DNA from: Planctomycetaceae bacterium
GTDB lineage: Bacteria; Planctomycetota; Planctomycetia; Planctomycetales; Planctomycetaceae
NCBI GenBank assembly: GCA_017795105.1
Contig: CP051247.1
Coordinates: forward strand, 2,418,001-2,482,000
Length of the DNA stretch: 64,000 bases
Reading direction: 5' to 3'
The translations under genes were made by a program, and so were the position numbers. This document shows, piece after piece, positions 40,748-49,746 of this stretch (position 1 is the first letter of the stretch; each line of letters begins with the position of its first letter). Below the pieces are notes generated by a model that saw only the letters and a program-made list of their open reading frames with translations, ran no database searches and was not told the DNA's origin.

Positions 40748-40966
40748 ATGGCCAAAGAGGAGGCCATCGAGGTCGAAGGAACCGTTGTGGAAGCTCTGGC
40801 CAACACGCAGTTTCGCGTGGAGCTGGAGAACGGCCATCTGGTCATGGCGCACGTCGCCGGCAAGATGCGCAAGCACTTCATTCGTATTGTTCCGGGAGAT
40901 AAGGTTGTCGTCGAGGTTTCTCCGTACGACCTGAACCGGGGCCGCATCACGTTCCGGGAACGTTAG
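40748..40966 (+). CDS. infA: Translation initiation factor IF-1
   Basis: 72 residues from the ATG at 40748, with AAAGGA about nine bases upstream. Standard IF-1 S1-type OB fold: MAKEEAIEVEGTVVEALANTQFRVELENGHLVMAHVAGKMRKHFIRIVPGDKV and the C-terminal SPYDLNRGRITFRER. It binds the A site of the 30S subunit during initiation. Length is the usual 72. It stands alone, 152 bases before rnhA, rather than in a ribosomal-protein cluster as in many bacteria. Confidence 0.97.
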   Translation: MAKEEAIEVEGTVVEALANTQFRVELENGHLVMAHVAGKMRKHFIRIVPGDKVVVEVSPYDLNRGRITFRER

Positions 40967-41118
40967 GCCGATCAGGCCTTTGTGCAGTCGCGTGCGCATT
41001 GTCGCTCAACTCCGTTGGTTTGCTGCTGCGAACGCGGAACCCGCTTCGCGGTTGCGCCCAAATTTCCCGTTGAATGTCTTCCCTGCTGACATCTGCTGCT
41101 GAAAGCAGGTTCGCTGCC

Positions 41119-41610
41119 ATGACCTCATCTGCCGACACCCCGGCTGACTCGTCCGAGCCGGTGGTCCTGCTGTTCACCGATGGAGCCTGCAAAGGCAATC
41201 CAGGTCGCGGCGGCTGGGCTTACGTTCTCAGGCACGTGCCGACCGGTCAGGAGCGCGAAGCCTCCGGCGGAGCAGCCGTCACGACGAACAATCAGATGGA
41301 ACTGCAGGCCGTCATCGAAGGCCTCGAGGCGCTCACGCGGCCCGTTTTCGTTGAAGTGGTCACTGACAGCCAGTACGTCGCCAAAGGCTGTTCGGAATGG
41401 CTGGCCGGCTGGAAGAAGAACGGCTGGAAGCGGAAAGAAAAAGGCCGCCTCAAGCCGATCAAGAACGAAGAGCACTGGCGGAAGCTCGATGCTCTGCTCA
41501 ACAAACACAAGGTCAAGCTGACCTGGGTCCGTGGCCACGTCGGTCACCCCGAAAACGAACGCTGCGACCAGCTCGCCGTCGCCGCCGCCGAGGCAGTCGG
41601 ACAGGAATAG
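41119..41610 (+). CDS. rnhA: Ribonuclease HI
   Basis: 163 residues from the ATG at 41119; an ATG 15 codons earlier lacks a ribosome binding site. The four acidic residues of RNase HI are seen in order: D in LFTDGACKGNPG, E in NNQMELQAVIEGL, D in VVTDSQYVAKG, and D near the end in ERCDQLAVAAA. The histidine loop is WVRGHVGHPENE. It removes the RNA strand of RNA:DNA hybrids such as R-loops and Okazaki primers. The short N-terminal extension (SSADTPADSSE) is disordered. A divergent RNase HII-like gene lies at 55575 in the same window. Confidence 0.95.
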   Translation: MTSSADTPADSSEPVVLLFTDGACKGNPGRGGWAYVLRHVPTGQEREASGGAAVTTNNQMELQAVIEGLEALTRPVFVEVVTDSQYVAKGCSEWLAGWKKNGWKRKEKGRLKPIKNEEHWRKLDALLNKHKVKLTWVRGHVGHPENERCDQLAVAAAEAVGQE

Positions 41611-41967
41611 CCAGGCTGCTTCCGAGAGAACGCACTGAGCTGCATCGCTGGATCACGAAGCAATCGGAGGCCCGGCTCCACGTGCCCCAGGTCTGCCCCA
41701 GCCGCGAGCGTCTGAGTGGTATCGCCACAAGAGCGCTCACCCGCCCGGTGGACTGCAACCGCTGTTGATGACATCCCCAATGATCTGCACCACGTCGCCG
41801 TCGTCCACCACAGCGCCTCAACTGCTGATCGTCGCTCGTCGATGTCGCAGTTCCCGGTCGCGGAAATTTGCGGTCTTTACGGAGTTGGTATTGTTTATCG
41901 CTTCAGTAAACTATGCTGAAAGGTTGAACGTTCACCTTCTACTTACAGAAGACAGGAGACCCCGCCC
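41611..41967. other. Gene-free stretch between rnhA and sodC
   Basis: 357 bp. It holds a decayed family A remnant at 41710-41741. Just before sodC there are TTGTTT and TATGCT boxes with a short (15-base) spacer, a weak promoter candidate. No gene seen. Confidence 0.5.
41710..41741. repeat. Decayed family A module
   Basis: GTCTGAGTGG, TATCG, CCACAAGAG and GCTCACC follow the inverse of the right-end module of A2 with several changes; only four of the five stem pairs remain. Confidence 0.45.
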
Positions 41968-42525
41968 ATGGTGAAACTCAATTCCCTCATTCTCGCACTT
42001 GCTGCAGCGGCTCTGTTCGCCGCTCCTCAGACAATTCGTGCCGATCACCACGAAGGTCACGGCGAAGGCGCCCCGCCGCTGCCGACCGAAGCCGTCGCCG
42101 TTCTCGCTCCGACCGAAGGCAACAATGTCAAAGGTCTGATCATGCTCACCAAGAAGGACGGTTACGTCCATGTCTGGGGAGAAGTCCACGGACTGACCCC
42201 GGGTGAGCACGGCTTCCATATCCATGAGTTCGGCGACCTCCGCAAACCGGACGGCACCTCGGCTGGCGGTCACTTCAATCCGGACGGACACGATCACGGC
42301 GGCCCCGGCGATGAAAAGCATCACGCTGGCGACCTCGGAAATATCACCGCCGGTGACGATGGCGTCGCCAAAGTCGATATCAAAGCCAAAGGCCTGCACC
42401 TGCACTTCACCGTCGGTCGTTCGATCGTCGTGCATGCCGGCAAAGACGACCTGAAGAGCCAGCCTTCGGGGGACGCCGGTCCTCGCGTCGCTGTGGGAGT
42501 CATCGGCATCGCTCAGTCGAAATAA
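41968..42525 (+). CDS. sodC: Cu/Zn superoxide dismutase without cysteines
   Basis: 185 residues; ATG with AGGAGAC upstream. An N-terminal signal peptide (about 1-25, LILALAAAALFAAPQTIRA) places it outside the cytoplasm, followed by a histidine-rich strip (DHHEGHGEG) like that of some periplasmic SodC proteins, possibly for copper acquisition. Metal ligands: HGFHIHEFG for copper, GGHFNPDGHDHGG with the bridging histidine and zinc ligands, HHAGDLGN with a zinc histidine and aspartate, and SIVVHAG with the last copper histidine. The active-site arginine is in AGPRVAVG. Both cysteines of the conserved disulfide are missing (PDGTSAG and RVAVG instead of GCTSAG and RVACG). Confidence 0.92.
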   Translation: MVKLNSLILALAAAALFAAPQTIRADHHEGHGEGAPPLPTEAVAVLAPTEGNNVKGLIMLTKKDGYVHVWGEVHGLTPGEHGFHIHEFGDLRKPDGTSAGGHFNPDGHDHGGPGDEKHHAGDLGNITAGDDGVAKVDIKAKGLHLHFTVGRSIVVHAGKDDLKSQPSGDAGPRVAVGVIGIAQSK

Positions 42526-42555
42526 CCTGAGTCGCTGATCCCTGAACTTACGAAA

Positions 42556-42593
42556 ACCCTTTCCGAATCACTCGAATCGGAAAGGGTCTTTTT
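42556..42593 (+). terminator. Intrinsic terminator of sodC
   Basis: Stem ACCCTTTCCGA/TCGGAAAGGGT followed by CTTTTT, 30 bases after the stop codon. Confidence 0.85.
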
Positions 42594-42727
42594 GTGCGCC
42601 ATGAAAGCCTGAAATCACGCGGAACGAATAAGAAAGCCTCGATCTGTCTCGGCGATCCCGGTATAGTCAAGGCAAGCACTCCCGCCTGACTCTCCGGAAC
42701 TGCCTCCCGGCTCGAGGATTTCCCACG

Positions 42728-45700
42728 ATGCGTATTTCTTTCTGTCTGATGTTCTGTCTGCTCGCACTGCCGCTGTCGTGGTGCGCCGCTTCCGAAGAAC
42801 AGGACGCCGCTCAGATCGAGTTCTTCGAGAAACACGTACGTCCGCTGCTTGTGGAACGCTGTCAGTCGTGCCATGGCGTCGACGAACAGGAAGGCAGCCT
42901 CCGGCTCGATTCCCTTCATGGTTTGCTCGAGGGAGGCGACACCGGCCCGGCGATCGTTCCCGGAAAACCGGAGGAGAGCGAACTTGTTCTGGCCATCAGT
43001 TACGATCCTGACGGCTACCAGATGCCCCCGGATGGCAAACTGTCCGACGAAGAAATCGGCATTCTGACGCAGTGGATTGCGAACGGAGCCATCTGGCCGG
43101 GCGGCGACGAACCAGCCGAAGCCGCGAAGGAAGGATTCGATCCCTCCTCGCCCGATCACTGGTCGCTCTATCCGCCGAAGATGCCGCAGGTTCCCCCGGC
43201 AAGTCAGCCGGAGTGGAGCAAGCATCCGATCGATGCGTTTGTTCTGCGGAAGCTCGAGGAAGCGGACCTCTCCCCTTCCGAGCCGACGAGCCGGGAACTG
43301 CTGCTGCGTCGTGCCACGTTCGATCTGACCGGACTTCCGCCGACCGCCGAGCAGCGGGAACGATTTCTCAACAGCGAGGATCCGCAGGCATACGACAAGC
43401 TGATCGCAGAACTGCTGGCCTCGCCCCGTTACGGCGAACACTGGGGCCGCCACTGGCTCGATCTGGTCCGATATGCCGAGACGATGGGTCACGAATTTGA
43501 CTATCTCATCAACGATGCCTGGCGGTATCGCGACTATGTCATTCGGGCTCTCAACAACGACATCCCGTACGATCAGTTCGCCCGCGAGCACATTGCCGGC
43601 GACCTGCTTGCCGAACCCCGTTTCAATCCAGACACCGGCCTGAACGAGTCGATTCTCGCGACCGGCTTTTTCTGGTTCGGACAGGCCAAACATTCTCCCG
43701 TCGACATCCGAGCCGAGCAGTGCGATCTGTTCGACAATCAGATTGACGTGCTGACGAAAACTTTCCTCGGCCTGACGGTCGCCTGTGCCCGCTGTCACGA
43801 TCACAAGTTCGACCCGATTCCGACAAGCGACTATTACGCGATGGCCGGAATCCTGGAAAGCTCCCGCCGGAGTTATATCGATCTGCGCGATGCCGCGGCG
43901 TTGGATGCGACGGTCGAACGCATGCTTCAGTTGAAAGACGACCACAAAGCAAAGGTGCTCGACCATGCGGTGACTCAGCTCCGGAACACCACGCCGGCCG
44001 ATCTGGAAGGTTTTGCGATCGCTGATCCAGCCGCCAACGATCTGTCGCAGCCGTGGACCGCCTGGAAGCGGCTCGCCTCACTGAACGACGGCAAGCAATT
44101 CAACAATGCGAAGCAGAAACTTCTCCGGCAGTTGCGGCAACATAATTCTGCCTGTGCCGCTTACGAGAAGCAGTCGACCGTCTACGAGGATTTTCGAACC
44201 GGGATGCCGGCTTCGTGGATTCCTCAGGGGCAGTCGTTCGCCGCAACCGGAGATCGTGTCGACTTCCTTTTCTCGGCCGATCCCTGGCATCCTTTGGAGC
44301 GCCTCGTGCCTCGGCATCAGGTCCACTCCGGTGCAGCCAGCGGCATGACTTATGGTGTGCTGCGGACGCCGACGTTTGTTATCGACAAACCGTTCATCGA
44401 TTACCATGTCACGCGAACCAATGGAAACCGTTTGACTGAAGTTCGACACGACGGCCGGCTCAAGGATGGCCAGATCCATCTGATCATCGACTGTTTCCAG
44501 CAGGCTCGCGCGCCAATCTATGGTCAACTTTCGTTGAAGATCGAAGCCAGCGGAAAGCCGCACTGGAAACGACAGGATGTTTCCAAGTGGGTCGGACACC
44601 GGGCCTATATTGAGTTCATGGACGAAGACCGCGGTCACCTTGCCGTCAACGAAGTCCGCTTCTCCGATGGCCAGCAACCGGCTTCTCCTGCACATGAAGA
44701 ACTGATCGCACTGCTCGACAATCCGGCGATCAATTCCCCCGCCGCGTTTCGAACTGCGTTCGCGGAACTCGTTTCGAACAGCCTCGAAAACGTGCGGACG
44801 ATGGAAACGGGCGGCCGTCAGCCGGACGAACTGGCGATTGATCTGGTCAACGGACTCCTCGATCAGCAGCAGACCGGCGACATGACGCAGCCACGACCGG
44901 AATGGCTTGATGCCCTCTACGTCGAACGGACCTCGCTGGAGAAACAGCTCGAAACACCGGTCCTCGGCATCGCCATGGTCGATGGCAGTCCAATCGATTC
45001 TCCGCTGTTGATTCGGGGCAATCCCGGCAAACCGTCCGACGAAGTCCCCCGACAGTTTCTCAGCGTCCTCGGCAGCACGCCGGAAGATATCCCGGCTGAT
45101 CAGAGCGGGCGACTGCAACTGGCCGAAGCGATCACCTCGCCGGAGAACCCGTTGTTCGACCGGGTAATTGTGAACCGCATCTGGAAGCATCATTTCGGAC
45201 GGGGTCTGGTTCCAACGCCGGACGATTTCGGACGAATGGGCACGCCCCCGTCGCATCCGGAACTGCTCGACTGGCTGGCGATTCGCTTCCGCGAGAATGG
45301 CCGTTCGCTGAAATGGCTGCACCGCGAACTGATGACGACCGCCACCTATCAGATGAGCAGCGACATTCGCCCCGACTGTCAGGAAGCCGATCCACAGAAC
45401 GTGCTTCTGCATCGTATGCCGGTGCGTCGTCTCGGAGCCGAAGCGATTCGCGATTCAATGCTCGCTGTCGCCGGAACGCTTGATGAAACACAGTTCGGCC
45501 CGCCTGTTCCGACCTACCTGACGCCGTTCATGCAGGGGCGAGGACGTCCGAAAGCGTCGGGTCCTCTGAACGGAAATAACCGCCGCAGCATCTATCTCGA
45601 AGTCCGACGAAACTTCCTTTCGCCGATGTTCCTGGCTTTTGACTATCCACTCCCATTGACCACCACCGGACGTCGCAGCGTCTCGAACGTGCCTGCTCAG

Positions 45701-45967
45701 GCTCTGGTGATGATGAACAACGACTTCGCCTGGCTGCAGGCCGATCTGTGGGCCACGCACATCCTCGACCAGCCGGAACTCTCGATCGAAGAGCGGATCA
45801 CGCAGTTGTACCTGACCGCCTACAGCCGTAAGCCAACCGAGGTTGAAGTGACCACTGGTCGGGAATTCCTCAACGGAGAACTGGCCGCCGGCCGAGCCGA
45901 ACGGGAAGTCTGGCAGGACTATTGCCAGGTTCTGATGAACGCCAAGGAATTTATGTTCATTCGATAG
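42728..45967 (+). CDS. PSD1-type planctomycete cytochrome protein (DUF1549/DUF1553)
   Basis: 1079 residues. N-terminal signal peptide (about 1-21), then a planctomycete cytochrome C domain with ERCQSCHG (C45, C48, H49) and the GGDTGPAIVPGKPEESEL segment. DUF1549 (about 150-365) starts HPIDAFVLRKLEEADLSPS and includes CARCHDHKFDPI, a second CxxCH at about 355. A lectin-like or CBM stretch occupies the middle (about 480-640). DUF1553 (about 750-1010) begins near QLAEAITSPENPLFDRVIVNRIWKHHFGRG and ends with TGRRSVSNVPAQALVMMN. These proteins are expanded in Planctomycetes and thought to act in periplasmic breakdown of complex carbohydrates, without a proven reaction. The DUF1501 gene downstream forms the usual pair. 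Confidence 0.92.
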   Translation: MRISFCLMFCLLALPLSWCAASEEQDAAQIEFFEKHVRPLLVERCQSCHGVDEQEGSLRLDSLHGLLEGGDTGPAIVPGKPEESELVLAISYDPDGYQMPPDGKLSDEEIGILTQWIANGAIWPGGDEPAEAAKEGFDPSSPDHWSLYPPKMPQVPPASQPEWSKHPIDAFVLRKLEEADLSPSEPTSRELLLRRATFDLTGLPPTAEQRERFLNSEDPQAYDKLIAELLASPRYGEHWGRHWLDLVRYAETMGHEFDYLINDAWRYRDYVIRALNNDIPYDQFAREHIAGDLLAEPRFNPDTGLNESILATGFFWFGQAKHSPVDIRAEQCDLFDNQIDVLTKTFLGLTVACARCHDHKFDPIPTSDYYAMAGILESSRRSYIDLRDAAALDATVERMLQLKDDHKAKVLDHAVTQLRNTTPADLEGFAIADPAANDLSQPWTAWKRLASLNDGKQFNNAKQKLLRQLRQHNSACAAYEKQSTVYEDFRTGMPASWIPQGQSFAATGDRVDFLFSADPWHPLERLVPRHQVHSGAASGMTYGVLRTPTFVIDKPFIDYHVTRTNGNRLTEVRHDGRLKDGQIHLIIDCFQQARAPIYGQLSLKIEASGKPHWKRQDVSKWVGHRAYIEFMDEDRGHLAVNEVRFSDGQQPASPAHEELIALLDNPAINSPAAFRTAFAELVSNSLENVRTMETGGRQPDELAIDLVNGLLDQQQTGDMTQPRPEWLDALYVERTSLEKQLETPVLGIAMVDGSPIDSPLLIRGNPGKPSDEVPRQFLSVLGSTPEDIPADQSGRLQLAEAITSPENPLFDRVIVNRIWKHHFGRGLVPTPDDFGRMGTPPSHPELLDWLAIRFRENGRSLKWLHRELMTTATYQMSSDIRPDCQEADPQNVLLHRMPVRRLGAEAIRDSMLAVAGTLDETQFGPPVPTYLTPFMQGRGRPKASGPLNGNNRRSIYLEVRRNFLSPMFLAFDYPLPLTTTGRRSVSNVPAQALVMMNNDFAWLQADLWATHILDQPELSIEERITQLYLTAYSRKPTEVEVTTGREFLNGELAAGRAEREVWQDYCQVLMNAKEFMFIR

Positions 45968-45980
45968 ACAGTATTCGACG

Positions 45981-46056
45981 GGTGCCACTGGCTCTGCCAG
46001 TGATTTGAAACCGGACGAAAAACATTCATATGCACTGGCACAGCCAGTGCCACACG
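45981..46056. repeat. Family B head-to-head hairpin pair
   Basis: 76 bp: GGTGCCACTGGC...GCCAGTG (45981-46002) and an inverted CACTGGC/GCCAGTG hairpin (46033-46049) followed by CCACAC. Same layout and length as 31488-31564. Confidence 0.75.
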
Positions 46057-46076
46057 AAAACGACCAAACATAAAGT

Positions 46077-46108
46077 CGGGTGCCTTGCCCACGCTCGCGT
46101 GGGCATGC
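46077..46108. repeat. Family C hairpin
   Basis: GGGTGCCTTGCCCACG and GTGGGCATG around a CTCG loop; one arm mismatch compared with 31391-31414. Confidence 0.7.
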
Positions 46109-46124
46109 TCTGGAACGCACAATT

Positions 46125-46156
46125 GCTGGGAGACGCCTGCGGCTGTCCCAGCCTAC
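46125..46156. repeat. Family E hairpin
   Basis: GCTGGGAGAC and GTCCCAGC followed by CTAC, the inverse of the GTAG foot. Confidence 0.65.
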
Positions 46157-46182
46157 GAATTGAAGCAAGTTGAGGTGTTGAA

Positions 46183-47580
46183 ATGAGATTTCGATCAGCG
46201 ATGCCGCGACGGGAGTTTCTGCAGAAGTCGGCCAACGGCTTCGGGGCGGCCGCTCTGAGTGCGCTCATGAGTGATGCCTTTGCCGCCGGCGATTTACGGA
46301 CGACCGGAACGCATCACACGCCGCGAGCGAAGAGTGTCATCTTTCTCTACATGGACGGCGGCGTGTCGCAGGTCGATTCTTACGACCCGAAGCCTCTGCT
46401 CGAGAAGGAACACGGCAACCCGATCAAGGCGAAAGTTCAGGCAACTCAATTCGACAACATTGGCAAGGTGCTGAAGTCGCCCTGGAAGTTCCGCAACTAC
46501 GGCGAATGTGGCCTGCCGGTCAGCGAGTTGTTCCCGCACACGGCCGAATGCATCGATGACCTCTGCATCATCCGCTCGATGACCTCGGCCTTCCCCGAAC
46601 ACACCAACGCGAACTACTTCCTGCACACCGGGCATGGTCTGCAGGGGCGGCCGAGCATGGGTGCGTGGACCTGCTACGGACTTGGCACCGAATCGCAGAA
46701 CCTGCCCGGCTTCATCGTTCTGAATGGCGGACTGATTCCCCCTGGCGGGCTCGACTGCTTTCACAATGGCTTCCTGCCGGCGACTTACCAGGGATCGCTC
46801 TTCAAGCAGGGATCAGTGCCGGTCGCCGATATCGTGCCGCGTGAGACATCATCGGATCGGCAGCAGCGGAAGATGGCTCTGATGCGGCAGCTCGACAAAA
46901 CGCTGCTTCAACAGACCGGTCCCCACGATGCGATTGAATCGGCCATCGCCAATTACGAACTTGCCTATCGCATGCAGACGTCCGTCCCCGGCCTGATGGA
47001 CATAACCGGCGAGTCGAAAGAGACGCAGGAGCTCTACGGCATGTCAGCCGAGTTCCCGCAGACGCGAACGTACGCGCATCAATGTCTCGTGGCCCGCCGG
47101 CTGGTGGAACGAGGGGTGCGATTTGTCGAGTTGACCTGCCCGGCTGTTCGTGGCGACCGCTGGGACCAGCATTCCAATCTGAAGGAGGGCCACGAGAACA
47201 ACGCCCGCGCAGTCGACCAGCCGATCGCCGCTCTGCTGAAAGATCTGAAGCAACGCGGCATGCTCGACGACACGCTCGTTATCTGGGCCGGCGAGTTCGG
47301 CCGCACGCCGATGGCTCAGGGCACCAACGGCCGCGACCACAACCCGTCCGGCTTCACGGTCTGGATGGCCGGCGGCGGCGTGAAAGGGGGCATGGCCTAT
47401 GGTGCGACCGATGAATACGGCTACTACGCGATCGAGAACAAACTGCAGATCCACGACCTGCACGCGACCATGCTGCATCTGCTCGGCATCGACCATGAAC
47501 GCCTCACCGTCCGCCACAGCAGCCGGGATATGCGTCTGACCGACGTCCACGGCAAAGTCGTGCATGAGATTATCAGTTAG
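46183..47580 (+). CDS. DUF1501 protein, partner of the PSD1 protein
   Basis: 465 residues; ATG with GAGGTG upstream. The N-terminus MPRREFLQKSANGFGAAALSALM is a twin-arginine signal. DUF1501 body: KSVIFLYMDGGVSQVDSYDPKP near residue 50, the SELFPHTAECIDDLCIIRSM segment, ARRLVERGVRFVELT, and GEFGRTPMAQGTNGRDHNPSGFT near the C-terminus. It lies 216 bp after the DUF1549/DUF1553 gene on the same strand, the standard planctomycete pair; the gap is filled by hairpin repeats rather than by a promoter I can see. The enzymatic activity of this sulfatase-like family has not been established. Confidence 0.92.
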   Translation: MRFRSAMPRREFLQKSANGFGAAALSALMSDAFAAGDLRTTGTHHTPRAKSVIFLYMDGGVSQVDSYDPKPLLEKEHGNPIKAKVQATQFDNIGKVLKSPWKFRNYGECGLPVSELFPHTAECIDDLCIIRSMTSAFPEHTNANYFLHTGHGLQGRPSMGAWTCYGLGTESQNLPGFIVLNGGLIPPGGLDCFHNGFLPATYQGSLFKQGSVPVADIVPRETSSDRQQRKMALMRQLDKTLLQQTGPHDAIESAIANYELAYRMQTSVPGLMDITGESKETQELYGMSAEFPQTRTYAHQCLVARRLVERGVRFVELTCPAVRGDRWDQHSNLKEGHENNARAVDQPIAALLKDLKQRGMLDDTLVIWAGEFGRTPMAQGTNGRDHNPSGFTVWMAGGGVKGGMAYGATDEYGYYAIENKLQIHDLHATMLHLLGIDHERLTVRHSSRDMRLTDVHGKVVHEIIS

Positions 47581-47832
<252 letters not shown>

Positions 47833-48363
47833 ATGACGACGATCCTCCCCGATTTCGATTTCTCCCCGGCAGAATCGATGACTGTTGCGGAGCGATTTTC
47901 TTCCGCACTCGAGAAGGCACGGTCCCTCGTTGAAGAAAATGGCTGCCAGCGTCTTTCTGGTTTCCCCTGCGTTCCCACGCAAGGGGCCACGGCGGAAGAG
48001 ATCTCCAGGCTGGAGGCAGGACTCGAACACCCGCTTCCAGTTGAGTATCGAGAGTTCCTTGAGATGGCTCGTTATCTCAAAATTGACGATGGTTACGAGA
48101 TTGGCGGGATGGATGCTGACGGGAGATACGTCACCGCGCTGCTTTGGGTTTCAGACCAGCACGCTTCCGACACTCGTCATCTGGTGTTTGCAGATTATTG
48201 GGCCCACGCCGACGGCGACCAGATGCTGATTGATCTCGCCAACCCGGATGGGCCGGTGTATGTGTACCTGCACGAATACGAGGGACTGATCGAGCAGTAT
48301 GCTCCGTCCTTTTCCCTCGCGGTCTGGCGTCTGGTTCACGAGTACGAAGAACTGAATTCCTGA
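47833..48363 (+). CDS. SMI1/KNR4-family protein
   Basis: 176 residues; ATG preceded by GAGAGAAAG. The SMI1/KNR4 fold is suggested by TAEEISRLEAGLEHPLPVEYREFLEMA near residues 53-80, the typical opening helix and LPxxYxxFL motif, followed by the WVSDQHASDTRHLVFADYWAHADGDQMLIDL strand-rich part and VYVYLHEYEGL with SFSLAVWRL at the end. In many bacteria such proteins are immunity factors of polymorphic toxins; others are stand-alone with no known role. No toxin-like gene lies next to it, so an orphan function is likely. Cytoplasmic, no signal. Confidence 0.82.
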   Translation: MTTILPDFDFSPAESMTVAERFSSALEKARSLVEENGCQRLSGFPCVPTQGATAEEISRLEAGLEHPLPVEYREFLEMARYLKIDDGYEIGGMDADGRYVTALLWVSDQHASDTRHLVFADYWAHADGDQMLIDLANPDGPVYVYLHEYEGLIEQYAPSFSLAVWRLVHEYEELNS

Positions 48364-48435
48364 CAGCCTCACCCGGCCCCGGTGCAGTTGATCGGCACTC
48401 TCGCCGCGTTACGTGGTGCTCACTAGAATGCCGGC

Positions 48436-49599
48436 ATGGACGATGTCATTTATCTCGATCATGCCGCCACGAGTGCCCCGAAGCCAGAGCGTGTTGCTGC
48501 GCGGATTGCCCGGTATCTTCAGGAGGAAGGGCTTTCGGCTGGTCGCGGGAGTTATCGCCGAGCTGTCGCGATCGGGCAGGAAATTGAAGCCGGGCGGAAG
48601 AAGCTGGCCTCGTTGATTCATGCGGAATCGGCCGATCGCGTCGTCTTCACGACCAGCGGCACCGAAGCACTCAACCTGGCCCTCGGTTGTCTCTGGAAAG
48701 AGCCGGGACACGTGATTGTCACGAGCTGGGAGCACAACTCGGTGCTGCGTCCTCTGGCTGCTGCTGCGGATCGCGGGGTGACGATCACTGAAGTCGAACC
48801 GCGGGCGGATGGGCGAATTGCCCCGGACGATATTCGCGCGGCGATCACGCCGGAGACGAAGCTGATCTGCTGCGTGCATGCTTCAAACGTCACGGGCGTG
48901 ATTCAGCCAGTGCACGAAATCTGCGAGCTGGCAAACGAACGCGGAATCCTGTCGTTGATCGACGCCGCTCAAACGGTCGGCCATCTGCCGATCGATGTGC
49001 AGGAGATGGGCTGCAGCCTGCTGGCCGCTCCGTGCCACAAAGGCTTACTCGCTCCACTCGGGACCGGATTTCTCTACATGCAGCCGGGGCTTGAGGACCG
49101 GATTCCTCCCCTGCAGTTCGGCGGGACGGGCACACAGAGCGAGCAGGCAGTCCAGCCGGCGGAGTTGCCGTATCGGTATGAATCGGGCAGCAGAAATGTT
49201 CCCGGACTGATCGGTCTGGCGGCCTCTCTGGAGGCGATGTCGCGGGAGTCGATCGCAGGCGATGCGAACCATCAGCGGGAGTTGATGTCCTTCTGTCTGG
49301 AGCGGCTCGGGGAGATTCCGGGCATCACGGTCTATCTGCCGGAACTTCCGGAAGAGCAACGTGTCGGTGTGCTCAGCCTGAACGTCGACGGGCAGGATCC
49401 GCGGGTGGTGGGCACGATTCTGGATGAGTACTTCCAGATCGAAGTCCGAACCGGATTTCATTGTGCTCCGCAGGCTCATCGATGGCTGGGAACAGCCGAG
49501 CTGGGGGGAACGGTGCGGGTCAGCTTTGGCAGCACGTCCACTCGAGAACAGGTTGAGAAACTGGCGGAGGCTCTGCAGCAGATCGCCGCGTCGTTTTGA
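48436..49599 (+). CDS. Cysteine desulfurase-like aminotransferase class V
   Basis: 387 residues. PLP-enzyme of the NifS/IscS-like superfamily, in the TIGR01977-type branch (YDHAATSAPKPERV at the start). Visible: TSGTEALNLALG (phosphate site), DAAQTVGHLPID, the PLP lysine in CHKGLLAPLGTGFLY near residue 205, and the persulfide cysteine in RTGFHCAPQAH near 345. It would convert cysteine to alanine and deliver sulfur for Fe-S clusters, thiolated tRNA or other acceptors. There is no ribosome binding site before the ATG; TAGAAT ends six bases upstream, so the mRNA may be leaderless. The enzyme is not beside iscU or sufB. Confidence 0.88.
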   Translation: MDDVIYLDHAATSAPKPERVAARIARYLQEEGLSAGRGSYRRAVAIGQEIEAGRKKLASLIHAESADRVVFTTSGTEALNLALGCLWKEPGHVIVTSWEHNSVLRPLAAAADRGVTITEVEPRADGRIAPDDIRAAITPETKLICCVHASNVTGVIQPVHEICELANERGILSLIDAAQTVGHLPIDVQEMGCSLLAAPCHKGLLAPLGTGFLYMQPGLEDRIPPLQFGGTGTQSEQAVQPAELPYRYESGSRNVPGLIGLAASLEAMSRESIAGDANHQRELMSFCLERLGEIPGITVYLPELPEEQRVGVLSLNVDGQDPRVVGTILDEYFQIEVRTGFHCAPQAHRWLGTAELGGTVRVSFGSTSTREQVEKLAEALQQIAASF

Positions 49600-49649
49600 G
49601 GGCCAGCCAGGTTCGCGCCTGTTGAATTTGATACGTCGATGAACCAGTG

Positions 49650-49678
49650 GTGACAGCCGGGCGGGTGTCTGCCATAAT
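49650..49678 (+). promoter_or_regulatory. Probable promoter of serS
   Basis: GTGACA (49650-49655), a 17-base spacer and CATAAT (49673-49678), five of six matches each. It would give a leader of about 60 bases. Confidence 0.6.
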
Positions 49679-49746
49679 CCGAGCTCACTGCTGCCCGCGG
49701 GGGCGGCTGTTTTTCTTTCCGTCTGCTCACCAGTTGAAATTGTATC

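Noticed and set aside
47833..49599. SMI1/KNR4 and the desulfurase as a defence or toxin-immunity operon
   Set aside because: The desulfurase-like gene seems to have its own start region, and neither neighbour is a toxin, nuclease or restriction gene.
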